From: Entoloma clypeatum | Lineage: Eukaryota > Basidiomycota > Agaricomycetes > Agaricales > Entolomataceae | DNA length: 64,000 nt | Assembly: GCA_963565915.1 (NCBI GenBank) | Contig: OY751485.1 | Coordinates: 5,270,001-5,334,000 of the forward strand | Reading direction: 5' to 3' | Shown here: piece by piece, positions 1 to 10,555 of the stretch | Position numbering within the stretch: position 1 is the stretch's first letter | Layout: every line of letters starts with the position of its first letter | Made by a program: the position numbers and the translations under genes | Notes under the pieces: generated by a model | What the model was told of the DNA's origin: nothing | Databases searched by the model: none | Seen by the model: the letters and a program-made list of their open reading frames with translations, nothing else

Positions 1-45
1 AGTGGCTTTGAAGGCTTTGTTGGCAATCCTATTGTCATCATTGAC

Positions 46-759
46 TCATGCTGCAGAGTACCACTCATCGGGGTTGTTATCTGCAGGCTGTCTGTGGGTC
101 AGGGTGGCAATCTCGTTCTGAATGTTGGAACGGAGACCATGGCGGAATTTGAGTACGATGTTGGTATCCTCCTGATAGCCCGCTTTGTCAATGTAGTCTT
201 TGAACTCGTCAATATAGGTCTCGACATCCCATTGACCTTGATAATAGGATTCTCCTTCAAGGATCAGTCTCGCATCCTGTTCCTCATTCTTTGGAGTGAA
301 CTCCGCTGTAAAGACTGCACGGAAGTCCACCCAAGTCCGATAAGGCGGAGCACCGGTCCTCCGCTCCTGTCGGATAATGTGATCCACAAAGCATGCTGCG
401 CGTCCACTCTTCATGAAAGATAAGGCCCAATAAATTTTAGCGTGGTTGTCTGTGAACTGTTCCAGAGCCAGCCCCATAAACAATTCACAGGAGTTTAGAA
501 AGGTCCAGCCATTTGCGCGTGATCTGTCAAAGTCCGACAGATTGGCAGGTTTTGCTTGATGCACACCCAGATTGGCCGGAGCGAGTGGAGCGGGTATAAT
601 AGCAGGTGCGGGAGCAGGTGGGATAGGTGGCAGAGCTGGGGCAGGAATTGCATTGAAGGCAAGGAGGAGTTGGTCAAGTTGAGTCGAGATATCAGCGAGA
701 GTTTGATGTTGTTCCTGAAACTCGTGCTCGAGCTGTTCAAGGCGATTGGGGTCATCCAT
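46..759 (-). pseudogene. Gag polyprotein of family A, probably interrupted
   Basis: A 237-residue open frame starts MDDPNRLEQLE. An N-terminal coiled-coil-like stretch and a Pro/Ala-rich linker (about residues 39-62) precede a Retrotrans_gag-type region with the typical WTFLNSCELFMG and DFRAVFTAEFTP segments. A close relative starts at 27497 (MDDPERLAALE). The frame stops at a TGA at 46-48 (after WYSAA), but the same frame continues with plausible gag sequence to the edge, and the relative carries a TGA at the same place. Either gag ends here or both copies inherited one stop. Gag forms the cytoplasmic particle in which reverse transcription takes place. Confidence 0.8.
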
Positions 760-920
760 TACTATGCGCGGAGCAGAATCACCAGTTACAGAGAGGTAAT
801 TAGAAGAACTGGAAGGGGTGTGAGATGTATCGGAGTTGGACGCAGATGAAGCTGCTCCGAAGTGCGGAATCGTGACAATGATGCAATCGGACCCGGTCCA
901 ATTAGAAGAGAACTTTCTAC

Positions 921-1024
921 TGTAAGGGCGACCTTACGATCCAAGACTCAAACTCAGATACTTGCAAGGGAGATCTGAAGTTTAGATTGAGCAGTCTGAT
1001 AAGTAATACATGGTTGCCCTTACA
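921..1024 (-). repeat. Short LTR terminus of family A
   Basis: It begins TGTAAGGGCGACCTTACGAT and ends GGTTGCCCTTACA, the same inverted termini as the full LTRs at 17993-18452 and 27686-28169. It is only 104 bp against 460-484 bp, so about 360 bp of the interior is missing: an internally deleted LTR. Confidence 0.75.
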
Positions 1025-1104
1025 GATAGGGCGCATGATCAATTATGGAGGCTGTTGAGGTTGGATTCTTCTTATACAACTTTCCTTGACAACCCATCAG
1101 GGTT

Positions 1105-1364
1105 CTATTCAAGTTCCATCAGTAAGTAATGACAACTGGTTACCATACAACCAGTGGGGTGGTCCTGGTTCATCTTTTTTGAAAAACAAAGACCACTCCC
1201 CCTGATTCTATCCAGTTCATAGGTTTGGACTGGTTTTTTGGCCAAAAAACCGGTTGAAACTGGTTCTGATCTTAGCTTTTCAGAGAGACCACTCACCTGG
1301 TCTTGGTCTCTGGTCTCAAAAATTTTAGACAAAAAACCGGATCAGACCAGACCTTGAAACACTA
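1105..1364. repeat. Terminal fragment of the hAT-like repeat family
   Basis: Dense in CCGGT/CTGGT/GGTCTC motifs and ending in AAACACTA at 1364, like the ends of the hAT-like copies at 5575 and 12141. No matching left terminus or target duplication was found, so this is a fragment or a very short derivative. Confidence 0.5.
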
Positions 1365-1914
1365 ACCTTTGGTGACCAATGAAACCCTCTTGCAAGGCCC
1401 TGGTGAGCCCAAATTTGTCCAACTAGCCAATGATCAACGCTTTGGTTTCCAGATGAACAACAACGCTGTGGTGAATGGGGTTGCACAATATGGTCTTCAA
1501 TCCTACATCACAAGGCTGGCACTCCCTTGTTCCTTTATCTAACCTGGGTGCCCCCAGTTTTCAAGTGACTTGGCAGATGCCATCCCAGGCTGTCAACGGC
1601 AGTTTTGGTGTTCAAATGAACAACACCGTGTTGAACAGCTCACTTCCACATTCCACGCCATCACAGCGCTGCCAGCTCACAATGCCGCCAGTATCTTATC
1701 CCCCAACACTGTTGTCTCTTATGTACATCTGCTCCCCTTTTTCCTTCACCTAATCTAGATGCACCTAGTTCCAAAGCAACAAGGTGGCCCGAGGCTGTCA
1801 ACAGCCATCACATGTCGAACCTTCACACTTAAATAAAACTGATTGGCAACTACAAGGCAAGTCTGCATATCTTACATCCAATATATATTTGGTTCAACCT
1901 TGCATTTTTGCTAG
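1365..1914 (+). other. Possible 5' exons of the disrupted DUF6532-like gene
   Basis: Moderately coding-like sequence with two related Asn/Gln/Val-rich stretches (about 1450-1500 and 1600-1640). Such low-complexity tracts are common in the N-terminal halves of this kind of basidiomycete gene. No start codon or exon structure can be fixed. It ends at a good acceptor (ttttgctag, 1914) that opens the acidic exon. Confidence 0.3.
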
Positions 1915-3462
1915 GTGATGATGAAGACGGAAGTGATGATGACTTTGAAGATGAAGAGCAAGATGGCAACAATGAATATCAAAGTGGTGCCTATGAGTCT
2001 CAAAGCGGCGCCTTCCATGGTAGAGATAGCGATGATGAATTTGGTGAGTATAAAATTGGCGAGGATGAACTTGGCGAGGATGAAGGAGAAGATAGGTTTG
2101 AAGCTAACCCTATGATAGATATACATGGTGACGGGGACAATCTCAACCTTGTTGGAAACAGTCAGGGAAACAGCTATATTCTTTGGCCTGATGGTGCGTC
2201 TCTTGCTAGTTGCCACCGCGGTTGTTTGAGGTTGATTCATGATAGAAATTGATGAGGCTTCTCCATCGGAACACATAGCCTTAGATACACTCCATAGCCT
2301 TGCAACAGAGTGTGAGTTACAGCATTACAGCATCCTTGTGAATTCTCACTTATTTGTAGATGAGCTCATCCAACCAAAAGGCAGTTCTAAAGATCTCCAT
2401 GGTGGCAAACAGGTGAGCAATCCTTGCCTTGCATATCAGTTAATAATGGCTTTTATCAGGTGTCCGTCTGCATTCCTGGTCATGAAGATGAGGCTTTCAA
2501 TGTTTTACACAAGCACCGGGTGAAGAACTGCACGAAGCGCCCACCTACTGTTGAAGAACTCAATTTCGTGAACGACAATGATTTCCAGACTGACACTATG
2601 CAAGAAGAACCTCAGGATAGTGACAACAAGAATGATGAAGGCTCTGCAAAACCCAGGGCAGCTCGTAATTTGAGGGGTGTGACAGTTTTGAAAGCAACAA
2701 CCTTGCGATTTTATAATGGAGTGACAGGATGGCCAAATGTATTGATCTGTGCGAAGAAGCGGTATGCTGTATACATCGCCACCATCAATGCTTTCTTAAA
2801 ATGGAGCACTCACCTCAATGATGCACAGTCAATTCTTACCTGTGCCATCACTGACTTCGGGGAGCAGGGTGGGGAGGTCGATGATGGTCTGTCCTTCTAC
2901 TCAGACCCTTTCCTCAGGCATTGCACTCACAATATATCTATGTAGCCTACGAGCAGAGTCAAGACATGGACATAGTTGTATCTTATGTCCGCTTCACATG
3001 AGGGTTCTCTACTGATTCTTGCGACAGGTATTTCAGGAAGGCTCGACCTTCTGTGGGACCCTGAAGAAAATGGCCCGCGAAACTGTTGTGAGGAAATACA
3101 GGAATATACTCCGCACTGACTCCCCAAGCTCCAACCACCACCTTGAAGAATTTCATTTGGTGTGAGACAACATCAAGGCAATCTTGAAGATAGTGATTGA
3201 AAGTTTGGTTTGGTCTTGTTTTTGACCCCCAAAAAGGAAGGACCGAGGACCGCACAGGTCTCAATTTTACATTGTCACCTTGGAAAACCGGACCAGACCA
3301 GTGAGAGACCGGTCTGACGAGTCCATTTATTCAGGTCTGATGAGACTGGACTGGTTTAAACCGGTCCAGACTCGTAATATGTACTGTACTAGGCTATGAA
3401 TGTGTGCTACTGGATGGCACATGTGCGCATTGTCTGAGTCTCGCTGTCTGACGCCGTTGGGC

Positions 3463-4050
3463 ATGAGTGGACGTGTTGGGCATGAGTGGATGTGTTGGGC
3501 GTGAGTGGACGTGTTGGGCATTGTTGGGCGCAAGTGGGCACGTTGGGCATGAGTGGGCATCATTGGGCATGAGTGGGCGCCATTGGACATCAGTGGATGT
3601 CGTTGGGCGTGAGTCGACACTGTTGGGCGCGAGTGAGACGAGTGGGGGGCTGTTGGACTCAAAGGCAGGGTGTTAGGCATGAGTCGAGGCCGTTGGGCAT
3701 GAGAGGGAGCCGTTGGGCTTGAAGGGAGGGCATTGGGCATGAGAGGATGCCATTGGGTGTGAAAAGGGGCCGTTGGGCACAAGTGGGGGCCATTGGGCTC
3801 GAAGGGACGGTGTTGGGTGTGAAAAGGGGCTGTTGGACATTAGAGGCTGCCAGTGGGCATGAGAGTGGGCCGTTGGGCACTAGAGGGGCCATTGGGCACA
3901 AGTGTGGGCCGTTGGGCACTAGAGGGGCCATTGGGCATGAGTGTGGGCCGTTGGGCACTAGAGGGGCCATTGGGCACGAGTGTGGGCCGTTGGACATGAG
4001 TGTGGGCTGTTGGGCATGAGTGGTGGCCGTTGGGCGGAGGTGGTGGCCAG
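3463..4050. repeat. Minisatellite inside the hAT-like element
   Basis: Tandem variants of GTTGGGCATGAGTGG, at first in units of about 18-21 nt. From about 3850 a 39-nt higher-order unit alternates CGTTGGGCACTAGAGGGGC with CATTGGGCAYGAGTGTGGGC. Long open frames through it on both strands (for example 3659-3997 minus) are a by-product of the repeat and are not called as genes. Confidence 0.85.
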
Positions 4051-5265
4051 ATGTAGTGGAGATGGGGGAAAATAAAACTGTGGGAACATTTTGCTGGCCA
4101 TTGACTTATGGTTTGAGTTTCGGCAATTGCCAAAAATGCTTGGCAGTCAATGACAAGTGATGCACATCGTCGAAACTTGTACTCTTGATGCCCAAACCAT
4201 GGCACCACCAGTCTCAAAAATTATTCATAACTTATGTAGAGATACTTGAAACCAATAGTAAGTATATATACAGTTACATACATTAGCTATGTCTAGTAGA
4301 GAGTCTATGTAGCAGAATGATGTATCAAAACACACTGTAAATCATAATAAACAGTGCAGCATGAGTTCCCTTAAACACAAAAAGCAACATTTCTTACTTC
4401 CTCCTTTCTACAACCACATTAGATTGCATGTAATATATATATATTATTTAACCATGTGAACCTATTGAGACCATTCAAACACAATTCAAGGACTTCATAA
4501 CATGAAGATAAGCAAAATAGGTCGAAAATTTGACCAAAAAAATTTATTTCAGCTTTGGATTCTCCACATTGAGGGGATCTTCTCACACATTTGTTTTTCA
4601 AATTTGGTCCATTCCTTGGGGAGATATAGCACTTTTTCTGAAATCTGCAAATTTCATTATTTCTATCTTATCTAGACTTCTAAAAATTATACAAAGTGTG
4701 TCAGAAGGTTAATACATATCCCATAAGTAGTTCTATCTCTTCAAACTATTATTAGGCCATGAGGAAGGCACCGCATGTGCCTGCGCGATGCATTTTGCAC
4801 ATTGTTTACTATTATTTGTTGTAGAGCATGGCACCTCTATAACTTAAAATCTGTGGCGAAAGTCCAGAAAAGCAATACATATTGAGTGAGATATACTCCA
4901 CTCCTACATAATTGATATTGTAGAAACCCTTACTTGTTCCTGTGTAGACATAATAAGCAGATGTGCGATGTTTTTGGGGATTTGTTTACATGTATTTGAC
5001 ACATTTGATGCACGTGTGATGCGTGTCATCCAATGTCTAAACGATGCATCCACCCATTACTGACCTTGCAATGAGGGGCACACATGTTGAAAAGGTTACA
5101 ATATATTTATAGATTTTATTGAAAGCCTGTGTCTGCATGTGATCGAGGCAGAGGGGGTGCACACACACCTTTTGTCTTTTTTGGCTGGTTGTGCCTATTT
5201 GGGAAGTGGCCTATTTGGGAAGTGAAAAAGTGGGTATGTAGAATGAGTGAGCAAGAAATTACCAT

Positions 5266-5348
5266 GGTTCTGTGGCTTAGTTGGTTAAGTTGTTAGAATA
5301 ATAGTATATACTATAGAGGCTGAGAGTTCAAGTCTTACTGATGGCACA
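5266..5348 (+). other. tRNA-like segment (A and B box) inside the hAT-like repeat
   Basis: TGGCTTAGTTGGTTAAG matches the D-arm/A-box of a tRNA. GAGTTCAAGTC about 40 nt downstream matches a T-arm/B-box. The acceptor strands do not pair, so this is not a working tRNA gene. The same segment recurs inverted at about 28545-28625, in the same place within the repeat. It could be a captured tRNA-derived SINE head or an internal pol III promoter. Confidence 0.5.
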
Positions 5349-5877
5349 AATTTTGCTTGGTGCTGACCCTCGGAGCATTCTGTGAAAAAGACCAGTTAAA
5401 ACCGGTCTGAACCGGTCTTTGGCTCGTCTTTCAAATCTTAAAATTTGGAGAGAACTGAGGACTGGTTGTGATCAAAAACCTTAAAACTTGAGACCGCGGT
5501 CCGGTCTCAAACTGGTTCATTTGGGTCTGGTTTTGGTCTGGTTTTAGATTCTTGAGACTGGACTTAGAAACACTACTTGAAGGATGGGCTATTCCTAGTC
5601 GGGGGTAAGGATGCACAGGTGAGTAAAATGGATATATGTATGTCCTCGTGCTAATAGTTGTTCTAGGGCCATACAAATAACTTTGCTTATCCTGCAATTG
5701 AGGCCCTGTGCCTCAAGTTTTACTATGGTGGTCCCAACTCTTTGGTGGCATTATATCCCACAGATGTCAAAGATGCCGTACCCGAGCACGCAGTCACACT
5801 TGTTGCAACATGTGTATGTACCCCTACTTCCTCACACCGATTATGTGACATGAATCTTTACCTCAGATTCAGAACTG

Positions 5878-6420
5878 TGTCATGTAGCATTTATTTCAAT
5901 GTCAGAAAATGTCAGATGAGTCGGAGCGGAGTAGCAGATGAGCAGATATGACAGATGCAATGTCTGGGGGAAAGGACCTGGCTTCAACTTGTGTGTTGTG
6001 CCCCACTCTTTGACGTGGTCCTCAATTTTGGATTGGCAGATGTTGGATGAGCAGAAGTGCAGAAGAGCGGAGGTGATGGAGAGAAGGCTCAAAGGCAAGT
6101 AGAGGCTGGTGCAAATGAGGTGTAACATATGATATTTGAACTGAGGTTCTACGACAGGTTTGGTACACTATTTATAGTAAACTAGAATGATCAGTATTAC
6201 TATAAGTGATGTGCAGATATCGGAGTTGACCATCGGAACATTCAGAGTACGGAGAGTGGCAAATGAAAAGTGAACAACATATGTCTACTTGTAAGTATGG
6301 TTGAGATGTTACGTAGTAGAAGTATAATCAAATATAAATAGAATATTGTCGAAGTGGATGTCGGATCAGATGAATCATCAGAGTTGTTGGATAAGTGGGA
6401 TGTGACATATGGTTATGACA
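5878..6420 (-). repeat. 3' LTR of element C
   Basis: The first 120 bp match 17868-17992. The start TGTCAT is clear. The inner end is uncertain: ATGACA at 6415-6420 would complete the inverted terminus, but GTGACA at about 6402-6407 is also possible. Confidence 0.6.
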
Positions 6421-6547
6421 GTATTTCGCTCTTAGGGCCAAACCCTGAGGCCCAATGAGGTAATCCACATGACCATTGGTTGAAAAACTTTGCACATGAT
6501 TTTTCTCTCTTGTCACCCAACCACATCTATCCTGTTGCCTATCCGCC

Positions 6548-7474
6548 ATGTCCACTGAGAACTCACCCCTTGCTGCTCTCCATGCTGAAAGAGAGCGCCA
6601 GAAGAAAGTCACCAAGGAGTTGGAGAGGAAGCTGCAGGAGGCAGAGGAGTGCATGAAGGAAGAAGCAGAGTGTGCAGAGGCAAAAAGGGTGGTGAAAGAG
6701 TGGAAACAAGCAGAGAGGAAGGCAGAGAAAGCAAAGGCGAAAGACCCAGTTGTGGGTGCGGATGCGGATGTGGAAGCAGAGATGGCGGATGTGGAGGGGA
6801 AGAAGGTTAAGATGCAGGGAGTGTACAAGGACATGCCTGTGAGTTACAAGCAGGGAAATGAGGATTGCACCTCCTGCTTGAAGGCGGGGGACTTGTGCTT
6901 TTGGCCATCAGAGTAAGTTTCTCTGTTTCTTTATAACTCTTCTTTACTAACTCATTCTTTAGGGATGACAATGCTTTGTCATGCTGGCAGTGCCAGCGTT
7001 TTAAGTGAAGCTGCAGAACAGGAGTGGAAGCGGAGTCGGAGGTGAAGCAGAGGATGACCAAGGCAGTGAGGGTCGGTAAAACCAAGATGGCAGGTGGTGT
7101 GACAAAAAACACAAAGGCGGGATTGTCCAAGGGAGAGGGGACCATGGAGGGACCACAGATGGATTGGGTTGGAGGTGGTGAAGGGGTTAAGGAACATGGT
7201 AAGGGAGATGTGTTTGATAAAGGCAGAGTTGAGCGAACTATGGGAGATCAAGGAGCTCCTGTCAGTTATTGCATGGAGGGAGGAATCAGAGGCTTCAGAG
7301 GGATCCAATGAGGACGAGGATGCAGAGAAATATGACAGGGTATTGGAGGAGTTGGCAAAGGAGGTAGAAGAAGAATGGAGGAAGCAGATGAAGAATCTGG
7401 ATCAGAGTGGAATGAGGAGACGGAGGGGGTATCTAACAAGAAACAGCAAAAGTAGTTGTTTTTTGTTAGTATAA
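6548..7474 (+). pseudogene. Antisense spliced ORF in element C: Zn2Cys6-like cluster plus coiled coil
   Basis: Exon 1 (6548-6912) starts MSTENSPLAALH and is a Lys/Glu-rich coiled coil ending in CTSCLKAGDLCFWPS. A 50-nt intron (gtaagt at 6913, tag at 6962) joins it to EDDNALSCWQCQRFK. Across the junction the cysteines read C-x2-C-x6-C-x11-C-x2-C-x6-C, the spacing of the fungal Zn2Cys6 binuclear cluster. A TGA lies between the last two cysteines, a likely former sense codon. Downstream, basic then acidic helical sequence continues in two frames (7024-7311, 7169-7474; MVREMCLIKAELSELWEIKE), so at least one frameshift is present. It lies opposite to pol, between pol and the 3' LTR. Either a captured host gene or an element-borne antisense ORF. 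No function is assigned beyond possible DNA or protein binding. Confidence 0.6.
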
Positions 7475-7504
7475 AATATTTAATAGATTTTTCTTTTCTT
7501 CTTG

Positions 7505-10500
7505 TTACAAGCGCGATAATGGGCCTGGCTTAGTTGGTTGAGTGGAGTGGAAGTCCGCTACTGTATCCACTGCATGTCCAAGGTCAGATGCGGGTAACCA
7601 AGAAAACTCTTCACTGGTGTCTTCATATCCTAACCAGCAGACGAGATAAAGGAGTCTGCATTGTTGTCCCCTACCAATTTCCGAGCCGACGACTCCCACA
7701 ACCCCATATTTGGTTTCTCCTTCAATCTTGAGCGGAGGCGGAGGAGATTGTATCCAATTTGGAATCTCATTGGGGGTTGTTGGTTCAAGCATAGATATGT
7801 GAAAGACGGGGTGTATAGCACACATAGTGTCGGGTAGATGTAGTGTAAAGGAGTGCATGCCAGGTTGGGCTATAATTTCAAATGGGCCAGCATATTTGTC
7901 AGATAACTTTTGGGTGGGTCATGTGGTGCAGAAGAACTTGGCTTTAACAAAGACTTCTTGTCTGATGTGGAGCAGAGGAGGCGGAGACCATCGAACATCC
8001 ACAGGGCCTTGATAACATTGTTCTGTGACAGCAGTCTTTAGTTCTTGATGTAGTTTGTCTAAGTCAATGATATATTGTTGAGCTTTATCATATGCTAGAT
8101 CATGTTCTGGATGGAGTGTAATGTCGGAATGGTAACCTTTGTTGGCAAAGAATGGTGATACACCAGTAGTGACACTCAGAGTGTTGTTGTATGCAAACTC
8201 CATGAGCGGAAGCAAAGCAGACCAGTTGTCTTGCTGGTAGTTGCAGAAGATGCGGAGGTATTGTTTGAGTGTCTGGTTGGTGTGTTCGGTTTGACCATCA
8301 CCTCAGGGTTATATCCAGAAGCTTCATGTTGAGGGCTTTTGCAAGAGAGCGGAAAAAGCGGGAGACAAATTCAGGTCCGCAATCAGATGTGACATTTTGT
8401 GGAACTCCGTGCTTGAAAAAGACATGAAGCACGAAAAGGTTTGCTAGGTCTTCAGATGTGCAATTAATGGTGGTAGGAATGAAGATGCCTTGTTTGGTGA
8501 GCTGGTCTACAATAACCAAAATCACATCGGAGCCAGCAGATGTCAGAAGGGGTTCAATGAAGTCCATGGAAATAGGATGCCAGGGACGTTCAGGAATAGG
8601 GAGTTGTTTAAGCAGAACGTAGGGTTTATGATGTTGGGGTTTAGCATGCATACAAGTGGTACATGACTTGCAATACTTTTTGATGAAGTCGCGCATTCCT
8701 GGCCAAGTGTATTCTCATTGGATAAGACTAATAGTCTTATTTTGACCAGGGTGTCCAGCAAGGATATGGTTGTGCTTATTGCGGAGGATGCAGAGGCAGA
8801 GGTCGGATGAGTTGGGAATGTAGATATGTCCATTGTGGAGTGGATAACCTGCTTCATTCACAATCCAGTGTGGATTAGGATTGTTGAGGAAAGAGGTGTA
8901 AATGGGGTCAGTCGGAAGAGCAGAGAGGATGTCAGAACGGAGTTGATCTGTATCCATGATGATTGTGGCATGGAGGATGGGTGTATATAATTCTGTTGTG
9001 TGAAGTGAAGTGGTGAGCTGTTCTTGTGTGAAGATGGGTTTGAAGTTGCTTGGATTGATGGACAAATAGTCGCTATTTCCCTCTTTAGGGTAGACATCCC
9101 ATTGTCTACTTAAAAGATTGGGCTTCATACCTAAATGGCCAGGGCGGAAGCGGATGATGAGATTGAACTGGCAGCGGTATTTGGACCAATGAGCTTGTTG
9201 ATGTGATAAAACCTTGGTAGTAGAAAAGTACTCAAGATTTTTGTGGTCTGTTATGACATCAATTGGAGTAGCGGAGCCTTCAAGGTAGTGATGCCAAACC
9301 TTTGGTAAAGGCTTTCTTCAAGGTGTTGAAAGATTCACGAGCGGAGTCAGAGAAGTGCCATTGTGTGTTTTTGTGGGTGAGTTGGGTGAGCGGAACGGTG
9401 ATTTCGGAGTAGTAAGGGATGAATTGACAAAGAAAATTGGCAAAACCTAGGAAAGATTGAATATCTTTAACCTTCCTTGGTTTAGGCCAATCTTGAATAA
9501 TTTTGACTTTCTTATCTGACATGTGGAGGCCAGTTGGAGAGAGGATAAAGCCAAGGTATTCAACAGTGTCTGTAGAAAACTCGCATTTGTCTGCGCGCGC
9601 ATATAAGCCATGTTGTCGGAGATGTCGGAGATGTCGGAGGACTTCGCGGACATGCTTCTGATGCTTGGAGGGAGAGTTGGAGTAGATGAGGATGTCATTG
9701 AGATATATGGTAACATACTTATCAAGCAGGTTGTGGAAGATGTCGTTCATGAAGCATTGAAAAATGGCTGGGGAGTTGGTGAGTTCAAATGGAATGCAGC
9801 TTTCCATTCATCTCCTTCTGCTATGCGGACAAGGTGATAGGTGTGTTGAAGGTTGAGAGCCATATAAACACTGGCTTTTCCAGTGGTCTGGAGAAGGTCA
9901 GATATGAGTGGATGCCCATATAGGTCCTTCTTTGAGATTTTGTTGAGACCACGGAAATTGATGCAAAGACAAAGGGAGCCATCCTTTTTACAAACAAAAA
10001 GGATGGGAGCACCGTGCAGAGAGGAAGAGGGTTGGATGAATCCAATGGTGAGATGTTTGTCAATGAATTCATGGAGAGCATTGAGTTCAGTTTGTGAAAG
10101 GGAGTAGATCGGACCGAAAGGAGGAGTGGAGCCCTCTTCGAGTTCAATCTTGAGGTTGTAGGGATGGTGTGGTGGAAGAGTGTCTGCTTTTCCTTTGCTG
10201 AAGACATCAGCATAGTCATGGTATTCCTCAGGTATGTTTGTCAAGCTGGGGGTGTCGGAAGCGGAAGTGGAGTGAGCAGAAACAGAGGGAGTCGAAAGGT
10301 GAAGTCAAAATAATTGTGTACCAGGCAATTTGCATGCCCTCATAAATGTGGCTGCATTAATGAGTGAAATCTGCGGAGGTATGATTGGAGGTTCCGGAGG
10401 AGGAAGCGTAGCTGTCCTGCCTTGAGAGGGGGTCGATGTCGATATCAGAAATGGCTCTTTTTGCATCTGTGGACAGAAAGTGATACTGCCCAATACCCAG

Positions 10501-10547
10501 TCAATCATAGGATTGTGGCGGGTGAGCCAGTTGTATCCAAGAACCAT
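7505..10547 (-). pseudogene. Pol of element C (protease end, RT, RNase H, integrase, chromodomain)
   Basis: Minus strand from the right: the post-protease segment VLGYNWLTRHNPMIDW (10547-10305); RT (10244-9747, then frame change, 9807-9280) with LSQTELNALHEFID and VEYLGFILSPTGLH; the RNase H region with frame breaks; integrase zinc-binding HNHILAGHPGQNKTISLIQ (8760s) and core with CKSCTTCMHAK, MDFIEPL and SDCGPEFVSRFF (8696-8298); integrase C-terminus (8215-7919); and a chromodomain (7858-7505, VCWLGYEDTSEEFSWLP). The RT catalytic box reads YLND instead of YLDD. Multiple frameshifts and stops make it non-functional. Confidence 0.85.
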
Positions 10548-10555
10548 GGAAGTGT

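Larger units (their letters stand above)
1..1024 (-). mobile_element. Ty3/gypsy element (family A), 5' part, running off the left edge
   Basis: This is the 5' end of a minus-strand LTR retrotransposon: a short LTR-like terminus at 921-1024, a leader at 760-920 and a gag reading frame from 759 leftwards. Gag and leader resemble those of the nested element at 26740-28169, so both belong to one family. The leader next to the LTR ends in the same 12-nt string (agaactttctac on the plus strand) in both copies. Protease and pol, if present, lie outside the window. Confidence 0.8.
3191..5575 (+). mobile_element. Non-autonomous hAT-like element with 8-bp target duplication
   Basis: A 2385-bp element. 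Its left end is TAGTGATTGAAAG and its right end AGAAACACTA (inverted TAGTGTTTCT), fitting the hAT terminal pattern YARNG. The flanks cttgaaga (3183-3190) and cttgaagg (5576-5583) form an 8-bp target duplication with one mismatch, the hAT length. In order it holds a CCGGT-rich subterminal block, a minisatellite (3463-4050), an AT-rich core (about 4060-5110), a tRNA-like segment (about 5266-5348) and a second CCGGT-rich block. No transposase frame is visible, so it must have been moved in trans. Further copies or parts lie at 10556-12141, 13740-14650 and 28324-29345. Confidence 0.75.
1915..5877 (+). pseudogene. DUF6532-like gene, split by two transposons
   Basis: Exons: 1915-2193 (very acidic, Asp/Glu-rich), 2246-2412, 2460 to about 2900, 3027-3190, then after the insertion 5584-5618, 5667-5813 and the first bases of an exon at 5867. 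Introns are 46-52 nt and reading phases agree. The conserved parts, AKKRYAVYIATINAFLKW, LKKMARETVVRKY and FAYPAIEALCLKFYYGG, look like DUF6532, a basidiomycete family of unknown function. The frame crosses the hAT-like insertion: AILK before it joins DGLFLVGGKDAQ after it, through the target duplication. It is broken by a TGA in exon 3027-3190 (HLV-stop-DN, a likely former CGA) and truncated by the LTR at 5878. The family assignment is from memory of its conserved pattern; pseudogene status is clear. Confidence 0.65.

Noticed and set aside
3463..4050. CRISPR-like array
   Set aside because: Units are contiguous and degenerate with no unique spacers, in a eukaryotic genome: a minisatellite.
3659..4217. 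Long open frames through the GTTGGGC minisatellite (for example repeats of PMAPLVPNGPHSC)
   Set aside because: They exist because the repeat unit lacks stops in several frames on both strands; no start context, introns or family support.
7520..7560. tRNA A-box (GGCTTAGTTGGTTGAG)
   Set aside because: It lies in the chromodomain end of element C pol, has no B-box at the right distance and no folding.
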